The notes below the pieces were generated by a model, which worked only from the letters and a program-made list of their open reading frames with translations, ran no database searches and had not been told where the DNA came from. Positions 36,609 to 44,575 of a DNA stretch of 64,000 nt are shown here, one piece after another (position 1 is the first letter of the stretch; every line of letters begins with the position of its first letter). Position numbers and translations under genes: made by a program. This DNA comes from Bacteroidales bacterium UBA5507 (GTDB taxonomy: Bacteria > Bacteroidota > Bacteroidia > Bacteroidales > Lentimicrobiaceae), in assembly GCA_002426195.1 (NCBI GenBank), contig DIOT01000005.1, positions 1-64,000 of the forward strand, read 5' to 3'.

Positions 36609-37636
36609 TTTGCAGAAGGTCTAAAGGATTTAAGAATTTCGATTGTCTTTTCAAGCATCAGGTCATTAAAATCAAGATGCGTCACGAATCTGACAGTTCG
36701 TTTGTCGAAATCTATCCCATAAAGCCCATGTTCCTCAAGTTGCTTAATTACCGGCACTGCCAGTAAAGGCTCTTTTACCGAGAATAGTACAATATTAGTT
36801 TCACAGGTCTGAACATTTGAAACCCATGGCAAAGTAGCTAATACCTTACTAATTTGTGAGGCTCTGTAATGGTCATCCTTAAGACGGTCAATATTGTTCT
36901 CAAGAGCGTATATTCCTGCTGCAGCCAAATAACCTGCCTGGCGCATTCCTCCCCCAAATATTTTGCGAATCCTTCGGGCTTTATTAATAAATTCCCGCGG
37001 TCCTATTAGAACTGAACCTACCGGTGCTCCTAAACCTTTCGACAAACATATTGAGATAGTGTCAAACATCTTTCCGCAATCAAGTGGAGATTGTCCCGAA
37101 TAAGTTAACGCATTGAATATTCTGGCACCATCAAGATGGAATTTCAGATTGTTGTCCTTACATACCTGCGAAATTTCGAGGAGGTTTGAATTGCTGTAAA
37201 CAGATCCTCCACCTTTATTCATAGTATTCTCCACCTCCACCATCACAGTTGGAGGACGATGAATATCATCAGGGTTAATGTGATCTAAAACATCTTTTGC
37301 ATTTATTTGACCTCTCGCACCTTCTAAGAGACATACTGACACACCGGAGTTCATCATAATACCTCCACCTTCATAGTAGTATACATGAGCCAGCTTATGC
37401 AGGATAATTTCATCACCTGGCTGAGTGTGTGCTTTAACGGCAATTTGATTTGTCATTGTACCTGACGGACAATATAAACCTGCCTCCTTTCCAAATAAGG
37501 CGGCTGCTTTATTTTCGAGTTCAGCAACTGTAGGATCTTCACCAAATACATCGTCGCCAACCTTTGCACTAAACATTGCATCTAACATTGCCGGTGTTGG
37601 CCGGGTAACTGTGTCACTCCGCAAATCAATCATCAT
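36605..37636 (-). CDS. Low-specificity L-threonine aldolase
   Basis: This PLP enzyme cleaves L-threonine or allo-threonine to glycine and acetaldehyde. The 343-residue protein starts with [16 protein letters not shown] and has [30 protein letters not shown] with the PLP-contacting Asp, and [14 protein letters not shown] with the Schiff-base Lys. All are diagnostic of the LtaE family; stereo-preference cannot be told. The product begins MMID, so either of two adjacent ATGs could be used. It is convergent with the molybdopterin gene and downstream of the zinc-ribbon gene. Confidence 0.95.
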   Translation of the reverse strand: MMIDLRSDTVTRPTPAMLDAMFSAKVGDDVFGEDPTVAELENKAAALFGKEAGLYCPSGTMTNQIAVKAHTQPGDEIILHKLAHVYYYEGGGIMMNSGVSVCLLEGARGQINAKDVLDHINPDDIHRPPTVMVEVENTMNKGGGSVYSNSNLLEISQVCKDNNLKFHLDGARIFNALTYSGQSPLDCGKMFDTISICLSKGLGAPVGSVLIGPREFINKARRIRKIFGGGMRQAGYLAAAGIYALENNIDRLKDDHYRASQISKVLATLPWVSNVQTCETNIVLFSVKEPLLAVPVIKQLEEHGLYGIDFDKRTVRFVTHLDFNDLMLEKTIEILKSFRPSAN

Positions 37637-37683
37637 AATTACATTTTTTTGACAAAAGTACAGGAATTTTAGTGCTTTATAAT

Positions 37684-38067
37684 TCAGACAGACATATAGT
37701 CGTTAAGTTTTTTCTTAAACTTCCAGCATGTCATTTGACGGGTTTGCGTTTTACGGGAAAGCTCGTAACTCGATATATCAGGAGCACAGCATATTAAATA
37801 AGCCATCTCAAAAGCATCAACTATATTCATCCTGCAATGATGGAATAAAGTGTGCGCAGTTGCTGATTCATCCGTCTTACATTTTGTGCAACGTCGTGAA
37901 TATGGGCTTTTACCTTCGCAGAAATGAATGTGACCACATTTTTTGCACTCAAAACCCATCCTCCACTTATTTGCGGCTATTTCCTTTAAACATGACTCAG
38001 CAGTATTGTAATGTCGTCTGAACTCATCAAGGTTTTCAATTTTGCCAAAAACTTCTTTCAAATCCAT
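37684..38067 (-). CDS. Orphan transposase-type zinc-ribbon protein
   Basis: This 127-residue protein starts at the ATG at 38067 ([16 protein letters not shown]). It resembles the N-terminal zinc ribbon of IS1595-type transposases: CKKCG, a spacer and CTKCK, then '[27 protein letters not shown]' and '[24 protein letters not shown]'. The DDE nuclease domain that normally follows is absent. The reading frame is intact, the region downstream is a normal intergenic gap and then a threonine aldolase, and no inverted repeats were seen. It could be a truncated transposase or a domesticated DNA-binding protein. Intact coding suggests selection. Confidence 0.75.
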   Translation of the reverse strand: MDLKEVFGKIENLDEFRRHYNTAESCLKEIAANKWRMGFECKKCGHIHFCEGKSPYSRRCTKCKTDESATAHTLFHHCRMNIVDAFEMAYLICCAPDISSYELSRKTQTRQMTCWKFKKKLNDYMSV

Positions 38068-38197
38068 AGGTTTGTATTCCAAATAAACTTTAATTTAGAA
38101 TGATTGTTAACTGCCTGAAAAAAAAGCTTATAAATCAATCTATCGGCAAAATTAAAAAAAATTAGTGATATTAATGCGCTATATTAAAAATTTGCAT

Positions 38198-38205
38198 TAT
38201 TTTTG
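38198..38205 (+). promoter_or_regulatory. Putative -7 box for the thioredoxin operon
   Basis: TATTTTTG (TAnnTTTG) lies 38 bp before the chosen start at 38243. It is only 5 bp before another in-frame ATG at 38210, so that earlier start would fall at or before the transcription start. Confidence 0.45.
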
Positions 38206-38242
38206 TACCATGAAAACTTTGAATCAAATTAAGTATCCAACA

Positions 38243-38734
38243 ATGAAACAAATAGCCCTTGCAATAGTATTGGTTTTCGGCGTTAGCCTGATTGCCTGTA
38301 CTCAAACTAATGAGAAAGAAGCAACTAATTCAGTAAGTGTAAATTCTGATCAAACCGGAAAGGTCATTCAGATGGATAAAGCAATGTTTCTTGATAAAGT
38401 ATTCAATTATCAGGCAAATCCCGACAAGTGGATATACAAAGGTGACAAACCTGCAATTATTGACTTTTATGCTGACTGGTGTGGTCCATGTAAGAAAGTT
38501 GCCCCAATTATGTCAGAACTTGCCACGCAATACAAGGACGATATTGTAATTTATAAGATTAACACCGACAAAGAGAAAGAACTCGCGCAGGTATTTCAAA
38601 TCAGAAGCATTCCTTCAATACTTTACATTCCAAAAGAAGGTCAGCCAACCATGACAATGGGGGCATTACCAAAGGCCGAATTTGAAAAAATGATCAAGGA
38701 ATTGCTTTTAAACAAACCTGTTAGTCAGAATTAA
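38243..38734 (+). CDS. Lipoprotein thioredoxin (envelope-facing)
   Basis: This 163-residue protein starts at the ATG at 38243, chosen because it gives a clean signal MKQIALAIVLVFGVSLIAC with a lipobox ending LIAC. ATGs at 38210 and upstream would add residues before the signal. A linker of about 30 polar residues precedes a thioredoxin domain with ADWCGPCKKVAP and the cis-Pro region RSIPSILY. It is likely anchored in the envelope and acts on periplasmic disulfides. The next gene encodes a very similar but unexported protein 28 bp downstream. The two share FDY/FNY, WKY/WIY and IRSIPS segments, suggesting duplication. Confidence 0.9.
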   Translation: MKQIALAIVLVFGVSLIACTQTNEKEATNSVSVNSDQTGKVIQMDKAMFLDKVFNYQANPDKWIYKGDKPAIIDFYADWCGPCKKVAPIMSELATQYKDDIVIYKINTDKEKELAQVFQIRSIPSILYIPKEGQPTMTMGALPKAEFEKMIKELLLNKPVSQN

Positions 38735-38762
38735 ACAGAATATTAACATTGATTAAACCATA

Positions 38763-39125
38763 ATGGAACATTTAACAGCACAGACTTTTAAAGAGAAGGT
38801 TTTTGATTATGAGAAAAACCAGGAGTGGAAATATGAAGGAAAACTTCCATGTATAATTGATTTTTACGCTGATTGGTGTGGACCCTGCAAAATGGTAGCC
38901 CCTATCCTCGATGAGTTGTCAAAAGAATACGATGGCAAAGTAAATATTTATAAAGTTGATACAGAGGTAGAACAGGAACTATCAGCAGTGTTTGGAATCA
39001 GAAGCATTCCAAGTATGCTCTTCTGCCCTATGGAAGGACAACCAAGAATGGCTACAGGAGCTTTGCCAAAACCATCACTTATTCAGGCAATTGACGATAT
39101 CCTATTGCAGCCACAAAGTAAGTAG
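38763..39125 (+). CDS. trxA: Thioredoxin
   Basis: This is a 120-residue cytoplasmic thioredoxin with the classic CGPC active site (FYADWCGPCKMVAP), the cis-Pro loop IRSIPSML and no signal peptide. It has about 20 extra N-terminal residues with 'VFDYEKNQEWKYEGKLP' that also occur in the lipoprotein thioredoxin just upstream, which fits a tandem duplication followed by loss or gain of the export signal. It is the last gene of the pair and a hairpin with a T tract follows at 39153. It would reduce cytoplasmic disulfides with NADPH through thioredoxin reductase, which is not in this window. Confidence 0.96.
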   Translation: MEHLTAQTFKEKVFDYEKNQEWKYEGKLPCIIDFYADWCGPCKMVAPILDELSKEYDGKVNIYKVDTEVEQELSAVFGIRSIPSMLFCPMEGQPRMATGALPKPSLIQAIDDILLQPQSK

Positions 39126-39152
39126 GCTTCAATACAATATAAGGATTCAGAG

Positions 39153-39180
39153 GGTTAGTGCGTAAACACTAACCTTTTTT
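39153..39180 (+). terminator. Rho-independent terminator after trxA
   Basis: GGTTAGTG, a 6-nt loop and CACTAACC (39153-39174) form a perfect stem, followed directly by six T residues. It ends the two-gene thioredoxin unit. Confidence 0.85.
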
Positions 39181-39186
39181 ATTTTG

Positions 39187-39194
39187 TACATTTG
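39187..39194 (+). promoter_or_regulatory. Putative -7 box for the membrane glycosyltransferase gene
   Basis: TACATTTG (TAnnTTTG) lies 26 bp before the ATG at 39220, just after the thioredoxin terminator. Confidence 0.45.
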
Positions 39195-39219
39195 AAGCCA
39201 ATTTTTAGTAGGTCACCAG

Positions 39220-40839
39220 ATGAGTTTGTCTTTATCAAGGAAAGAATTTTTACTTCTGATTTCTGTTTGGCTGGTTGCAACTATCATAAACGTAACAAAA
39301 CCTTTTCATATTGATGATACGTTTCATCTGGAGGCCGCGAAATATCTGGCTGACAACCCATGTAACCCTTCCAGAGGAATGATTAACTGGGATCAGAATC
39401 CTGAGCCCCTACTCAGTTTTAATCAACCCCCGCTATTTTTCTACTTGCTTGCTCTCGTAGGCAATTGGGTCAATTTTTCTGAATTATCGCTCCACCTGTT
39501 AACTTCGGTATTTACCTTCCTGGCAATTTACTTCTTTTACTTAACTGCCAGATTATTAAAACCACGTGACGCCTTATGGCTAACGTTACTGTTTGGTCTT
39601 GGCCCTGCTTTTCTGGTGAACCAGAATATTATGGTTGACATCCCGGTACTATCTATGTCTTTAGCATTTGGCTTCTTTCTGTTGAAATATTATGATGATC
39701 CAAAGTTAAAATTCCTGATTTTTGGAGGATTATTTCTGGGATTGGCTTTACTTATTAAATATACAGTCCTTCCTCTATTAGTGATTTTCATTCTCCCCCT
39801 AATAGCCCGAAAAAAGTACAATCATGTTATAGCTGTTCTGATACCTCTGGGTATGCTTACCCTTTGGTCAGTATGGAATTATTTTGATTATGGAAGTACT
39901 CAGGTTTTAACCAGAAATAGTGGACGTGATGGATTAAAAGGCGCGCCGGACAATATCCTCAATTTTATTTCAAATTATGGAGCTATCGCTCCATTCATTC
40001 CTGCACTTGCAGCAACTGTTCTGAACACCGGAAAACGGTATCTGATTACTATTTATTCTATTGGAAGTCTATTCGTTTTGTTTGTTCTTTTGTCGTTTGG
40101 TAATATTATATCCGCTGAACTTTCGAAAGAAATTATTCGATATCTATTCTTATTGACCGGCTTGTTTGGTGCGGTTGTGTTTATAATGTCATTCATCAGG
40201 AAGAATTCGGAAAATGAAATTCCGGAGACCAAATGGGAGAAAAAGGCCTTTCTTGTATTGTGGTTCGGAGCACTTGCTTTGTTTGTAATTCTATTCGCAC
40301 CCTTCATGGCCACAAGGCATCTTCTACTAACTCTCCCTCCATTTCTGTTGTTATTTCCAGCAACAAAAAGCAGTTTCAGTCGGTCGTTAAAAATTACATC
40401 TGTAGTTATCACTGCAATATTAGGAATAGCTCTTAGTATATCAGATTACAGGTATGCCCGATTCTATAAGATACAAGCTGACAGAATTGCTCATGAATAT
40501 AGTAGTGAACCGGAGAATAATAAGATCTACTCTCTGGGTCTTTGGGGATGGCAACACTATTCAAAAGAAAATGGAATGGAGATATATAGTTCCTGTAATT
40601 CTGAGTTAAAACCTGGCGATTTGATAGTCTTTCCTGTTGAAGTGCCGAGACAGGCTATATGTGAAGGTGTTGAGGTAGAAACTATTAAGAAGCTTTGGGA
40701 CACTCCCGGCTTGCTTTCGTTCTTTTCCACAAGGCACGAAGCCACATTCTATCAGTCAGGTTATAAACGCCCTGCATGGAAGCTATCCCACATGGCTAAT
40801 GATACTATTGTAATTCAAAGAGTTATCTCAAACAACTAA
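39220..40839 (+). CDS. GT-C-type membrane glycosyltransferase (family 39-like)
   Basis: This 539-residue protein has about ten membrane segments. Its start is typical of GT-C enzymes: after a first membrane helix comes KPFHIDDTFHLEAAKYLAD with acidic residues at the catalytic loop position, then 'NQPPLFFYLLALVG'. It ends with a soluble C-terminal part of about 125 residues. Such enzymes transfer sugars from polyprenyl phosphate carriers to lipids or proteins. The donor and acceptor cannot be told. wbqC follows after 3 bp, suggesting shared work on a surface glycan. Confidence 0.85.
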   Translation: MSLSLSRKEFLLLISVWLVATIINVTKPFHIDDTFHLEAAKYLADNPCNPSRGMINWDQNPEPLLSFNQPPLFFYLLALVGNWVNFSELSLHLLTSVFTFLAIYFFYLTARLLKPRDALWLTLLFGLGPAFLVNQNIMVDIPVLSMSLAFGFFLLKYYDDPKLKFLIFGGLFLGLALLIKYTVLPLLVIFILPLIARKKYNHVIAVLIPLGMLTLWSVWNYFDYGSTQVLTRNSGRDGLKGAPDNILNFISNYGAIAPFIPALAATVLNTGKRYLITIYSIGSLFVLFVLLSFGNIISAELSKEIIRYLFLLTGLFGAVVFIMSFIRKNSENEIPETKWEKKAFLVLWFGALALFVILFAPFMATRHLLLTLPPFLLLFPATKSSFSRSLKITSVVITAILGIALSISDYRYARFYKIQADRIAHEYSSEPENNKIYSLGLWGWQHYSKENGMEIYSSCNSELKPGDLIVFPVEVPRQAICEGVEVETIKKLWDTPGLLSFFSTRHEATFYQSGYKRPAWKLSHMANDTIVIQRVISNN

Positions 40840-40842
40840 TAA

Positions 40843-41463
40843 ATGGTCACCATCTTACCTTTATCATATTTACCATCAGTAGACCAATATTGTGCAATTG
40901 CTCAAAGCTCTAATGTGTTATTTGAGATTTTTGAAACATTCCCAAAACAAACATGCAGAAGCAGGACAGTAATATCTACAGCAAATGGATTGCTCACATT
41001 GTCCATACCAGTGAATAAGCCGCTTGGCAACAGGTCAAAGACAATTGATATAACAATCGATTATACAACGCCATGGAATAAAATACATTGGAAAGCTATC
41101 ACTGCAGCATATAACAAGTCACCTTACTTCCTATATTTTCGTGATGATCTGGAAAGATTGTTTGGAAGCAGGTATGACTTGCTGGTTGATTTTAACTTAG
41201 AGTTGATTCAGTTACTGAACAAGTTTATGAGAATATCAACGCAGTTTGAATTGACTACTGAGTATTTTAAAGAGTATCATGCAATACTTGACAGGCGACT
41301 TTGCTCTAAAGACATTTCAGTAACATACTTCAATTTGAAGCCTTACACACAGGTATTCTGTAACAGGTTTCCTTTCCAAAAGAATCTGAGCATTTTAGAC
41401 TTACTATTTAATGAAGGCCCTATGGCTGAAAGGTATCTTAAAAGCTGCAAACCAACAGATTAG
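40843..41463 (+). CDS. WbqC-family protein
   Basis: This 206-residue soluble protein matches the WbqC/WbtG-associated family found in O-antigen and surface polysaccharide clusters. The pattern LLTLSIPVNKPLGNRSKTID followed by NKIHWKAITAAYNKSPYFLYF is typical. Members are thought to help make modified amino sugars, perhaps as amidotransferase-like or acyl-transfer proteins, but no activity is firmly known to me. It is 3 bp downstream of the glycosyltransferase gene and therefore translationally coupled. Its stop codon overlaps the stop of the convergent HD-domain gene. Confidence 0.88.
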   Translation: MVTILPLSYLPSVDQYCAIAQSSNVLFEIFETFPKQTCRSRTVISTANGLLTLSIPVNKPLGNRSKTIDITIDYTTPWNKIHWKAITAAYNKSPYFLYFRDDLERLFGSRYDLLVDFNLELIQLLNKFMRISTQFELTTEYFKEYHAILDRRLCSKDISVTYFNLKPYTQVFCNRFPFQKNLSILDLLFNEGPMAERYLKSCKPTD

Positions 41464-43535
41464 ACTGATGGATATTCAATACGAATATGATAAATGCTCA
41501 TGAGACGCTTTTTTAGAATCTTTTTGATTTTAGTGATATCCTGAAAAGTAAGATCTGAATTTACAAACTGGTTATCATTTATTTGCCCATCAATAATCTT
41601 ATCAACCAATTGAGAAATTGATTCCACTGTAGGTCTGGATATACTTCTGGATGCTGCTTCAACAGAATCAGCCATCATAAGAACAGAAGTTTCTTTTGAG
41701 AATGGAACCGGGCCGGGATATTTAAAAGGTTTATCGCTGAATTCTTCTTCGGGGAATTCAATCTTTTTCAAGTTATAGAAATACTCAGCTCTTCGGGTGC
41801 CATGATGTGTTCTGATAAAATCTGTAAGTACATCAGGGAGTTTATACTTCTTGGCTAATTCTATTCCCTTATAAACATGACTTATAATAATCCTTCCGCT
41901 TTCCTCATAGCCCAATTCATCATGAGGATTCATTGAGGAAGTTTGATTTTCAATAAAGTACATTGGCATTTCCATTTTACCTATATCATGGTAAAGAGCC
42001 CCGGCCCTTACTAACAGGGTGTTTCCGCCAATTGCATAAGTGGCCTCTTCAGCTATATTTGCCACTTGCAATGAATGCTGAAATGTACCGGGAGCATACT
42101 GTGATAACTTCCTCAATAGGTGGCTATTTGTATCGGACAGTTCCATCAGAGTCACATCTGTAACAAGTCCAAATGTCTTCTCAAAAATAAAAATCAAAGG
42201 ATAAGAGAATAGCGTAAATAGGGCATTACCGGCAAACAGGGCAAAAGGCCGTTGCGAAATATCCTCAAGACTGCCATCCTGAATCAGCAACATCCCCATA
42301 TAAATGGCACTGTATGACAAAAAGATAGCAAGGGCAGTTATGAAGAACTGGGACCTTCTGCGTAGCTCTGCAACGCTAATAATTGCAATGATTCCGGCAA
42401 TGAGCTGCATGAAAATAAATTCAAAAGCATTGGGAACCATAAATCCTGTGAGAATTATTGTAACAACATGTACAAAATAAGCCAGGCGAGTATCAAAAAA
42501 CACTCTGATAATTATAGGCACAAGACAAAAAGGCAACAGGCTTATCAGAGTACTATTACTTTTAACTGTCACACTGGCTACTGAAACCATCAATAGTATA
42601 AGTATGAGCATCAGTACCAATTTCTTATTCTCTGCAAATAAATCTTTCCTAAAAGAAATCATAAAGAGAATAAAGGCCAGCATTGTTAAAGAAATGAGCA
42701 AAGTTTGGCCAACCAGTATGTTAAAGTACTTAAATGTTGATCCAAGCCTTGTTTCATAGTCCTGTCGCAATGATTCAAGTATTTGAAACTTCTCTGTGTT
42801 TACTAGTTCACCCCTCGAGATTATCCTTTCTCCTTTTTGAACTACACCTCTGGAGTTGGGTATTTCTGAAAGAATACTTTCACGAGCTTTATTTGTAGTT
42901 ACTTCATCGAAAACAATGTTCTGCTGAATAGAATTTATGAGGATATCGTAAACAAGTTCTTTTTCCTCAAAAGAAGTCTTATCCACAATATTTCTAATAT
43001 ACTTTTCGGCACTTTTAATTGTAAACAACTTCCCTAAAGGAACCTGAGCGGCGGTATTTCCATTAATAATCCAGATTTGATAATCGGCAGGCCTATCGGT
43101 AATGTCGCTTGTAAGACTAACAATACCATTCGAATAGAGAGTATCAAGAACCGAAAGAATCAGATTTAAACCAAGTTTTTGATCTTGTGTATTCTGCCCG
43201 AGGCTGCCATATCTGGCTTTCCAGAAAGTATTATACTCATTTACAGCATTATTTACCTGAGCATCCGATACGGCATTATTTCTTATAAAATGTGGCCGCA
43301 ACTGATTCAGAGCAGCCTGTTGTTCTTGCTTATATACATCTATGGGTTTTAAGACGGCAAAGTCAACCGGAGCAATGAGGTCATCATGCTGCCATGGTTT
43401 CCCCTTCTGGTATTCATACTTGAACTTTCCTTCGCGGGGGAAAACCATTATTAACAACCACACTACCAGCAAAAACAATGAAGCTTTTTCAAGAAGATTG
43501 TAGTTATTACGAAGCCATATCAGAGCCTTTCTCAT
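41460..43535 (-). CDS. PgpH/YqfF-type 7TM-HD phosphodiesterase
   Basis: This 691-residue inner-membrane protein is of the type that hydrolyses c-di-AMP to pApA in Firmicutes. An N-terminal membrane segment is followed by a large extracytoplasmic domain (about 40-280), seven membrane segments (about 285-460) and a cytoplasmic HD domain. The HD motif is YHDIGKMEMP (His516, Asp517), preceded by APGTFQHSLQVANIAEEA and followed by IISHVYKGIELAKKY and FIRTHHGT. All metal-binding residues appear present. In Bacteroidota the nucleotide is assumed to be c-di-AMP but this is inference. Two promoter boxes lie just upstream. Confidence 0.92.
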   Translation of the reverse strand: MRKALIWLRNNYNLLEKASLFLLVVWLLIMVFPREGKFKYEYQKGKPWQHDDLIAPVDFAVLKPIDVYKQEQQAALNQLRPHFIRNNAVSDAQVNNAVNEYNTFWKARYGSLGQNTQDQKLGLNLILSVLDTLYSNGIVSLTSDITDRPADYQIWIINGNTAAQVPLGKLFTIKSAEKYIRNIVDKTSFEEKELVYDILINSIQQNIVFDEVTTNKARESILSEIPNSRGVVQKGERIISRGELVNTEKFQILESLRQDYETRLGSTFKYFNILVGQTLLISLTMLAFILFMISFRKDLFAENKKLVLMLILILLMVSVASVTVKSNSTLISLLPFCLVPIIIRVFFDTRLAYFVHVVTIILTGFMVPNAFEFIFMQLIAGIIAIISVAELRRRSQFFITALAIFLSYSAIYMGMLLIQDGSLEDISQRPFALFAGNALFTLFSYPLIFIFEKTFGLVTDVTLMELSDTNSHLLRKLSQYAPGTFQHSLQVANIAEEATYAIGGNTLLVRAGALYHDIGKMEMPMYFIENQTSSMNPHDELGYEESGRIIISHVYKGIELAKKYKLPDVLTDFIRTHHGTRRAEYFYNLKKIEFPEEEFSDKPFKYPGPVPFSKETSVLMMADSVEAASRSISRPTVESISQLVDKIIDGQINDNQFVNSDLTFQDITKIKKILKKRLMSIYHIRIEYPSV

Positions 43536-43565
43536 ATTCTCTCCTGCCTATAAGTGTAAAACACG

Positions 43566-43581
43566 CAAAAATACAAAGATA
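43566..43581 (-). promoter_or_regulatory. Two tandem -7 boxes for the 7TM-HD gene
   Basis: On the minus strand TATCTTTG (43581-43574) is followed at once by TATTTTTG (43573-43566). Both fit TAnnTTTG and lie 31-46 bp upstream of the ATG at 43535, so there may be two start sites. Confidence 0.45.
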
Positions 43582-43643
43582 TTAAAATTCAAAAAGTTAT
43601 TAACAATGGTTGAAAACCTCCCCATTTCGTAATTCATAATGCA

Positions 43644-43651
43644 TATATTTG
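43644..43651 (+). promoter_or_regulatory. Putative -7 box for the NlpC/P60 gene
   Basis: TATATTTG (TAnnTTTG) lies 22 bp before the ATG at 43673. It overlaps the first possible start codon of the longer frame, which supports the later start. Confidence 0.45.
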
Positions 43652-43672
43652 CCCACGATGTATTTCAGCGAG

Positions 43673-44443
43673 ATGCCAGAGGGAATTATCTGTCTTTCAA
43701 TAGTTCCGGTTCGCCAAGAGCCTTCCGGTAAATCAACAATGGTTAATCAATTACTGTTTGGTGACACCGTTGCAATACTTGAAGAATATAATGATTGGCT
43801 TAAAATCTCGGGTTTTGCGGATAGTTACGAAGGCTGGTGCGAATCATCCCAGGTTGTCCGGCTTGAAAGTCCTCTTACCAAGTCAAATCCCCACCTTGTT
43901 AATGACATTACTGCTACTTTAAAGGGACCTGATAGTGATATCACGGTTGTTTATGGCAGTTCAATGCTTTTTAGTAATGATGAGAAAAGACTGATCTCTT
44001 TCAATAACGAAAATTATTTCCATATCGAAGGAGAAATAAGAAAAGCATTTGACCTTAAAGGATCTAATGTCGTGGCTTCTGCAATGAAATTAATAGGGGT
44101 CCCTTATCTTTGGGGTGGCCGGTCACCTTTCGGAATTGACTGCTCGGGTCTTGTTCAGATAGCTTTTAAGATGGTGGGAATGGATTTACCTCGCGATGCC
44201 TGGCAACAAGCAGAGTTTACCAATAATTTTGTAGATCTTATTGGTGAAGCGCGACCGGGTGATGTTGCTTTCTTTGACAATGATGAAGGGAAAATAATAC
44301 ATACAGGGATCTTGACAGGGCAAGGACAAATAGTCCATGCCAGTGGCAAAGTAAAGATTGATCCTATAGATCATTACGGAATTTTTAATAAAAAATCAGG
44401 GACATATTCACATCGCTTAAGATGGGTTAAAAGATTTATTTAA
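43673..44443 (+). CDS. NlpC/P60 (C40) peptidoglycan endopeptidase with SH3 domain
   Basis: This 256-residue protein starts at the ATG at 43673 (MPEGIICLSIVPVRQEP); an ATG at 43658 is possible. Residues about 1-65 form a bacterial SH3 domain. The C40 domain follows with GVPYLWGGRSPFGIDCSGLVQ (catalytic Cys about residue 157), PGDVAFFDND and HTGILTGQGQIVHASG with the catalytic His. Such enzymes cut the gamma-D-Glu-diamino acid bond in peptidoglycan stem peptides. No signal peptide is seen, so it may act on recycled muropeptides in the cytoplasm. A perfect inverted repeat begins 3 bp after its stop. Confidence 0.92.
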   Translation: MPEGIICLSIVPVRQEPSGKSTMVNQLLFGDTVAILEEYNDWLKISGFADSYEGWCESSQVVRLESPLTKSNPHLVNDITATLKGPDSDITVVYGSSMLFSNDEKRLISFNNENYFHIEGEIRKAFDLKGSNVVASAMKLIGVPYLWGGRSPFGIDCSGLVQIAFKMVGMDLPRDAWQQAEFTNNFVDLIGEARPGDVAFFDNDEGKIIHTGILTGQGQIVHASGKVKIDPIDHYGIFNKKSGTYSHRLRWVKRFI

Positions 44444-44445
44444 TG

Positions 44446-44470
44446 CACTGTTAACGTAAAGTTAACAGTG
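44446..44470. repeat. Perfect 10-bp inverted repeat between the NlpC and TonB receptor genes
   Basis: CACTGTTAAC, a 5-nt loop and GTTAACAGTG form a perfect hairpin beginning 3 bp after the NlpC stop. No T tract follows, so it may be a weak terminator or an operator just upstream of the receptor promoter at 44477. Confidence 0.6.
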
Positions 44471-44476
44471 GAAGCT

Positions 44477-44506
44477 TTTGAGAGTTAATGACACTAAGTA
44501 ATTTTG
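44477..44506 (+). promoter_or_regulatory. Bacteroidota promoter for the TonB-dependent receptor
   Basis: TTTG (44477-44480), an 18-nt spacer and TAATTTTG (44499-44506) fit the -33/-7 consensus. The leader to the ATG at 44576 is about 65 nt. Confidence 0.65.
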
Positions 44507-44575
44507 CAACCTTAAATTAACTAGACAAATTTTATATTGATTAACACAATTAACAACCAATTAAGCCCAAATCAA

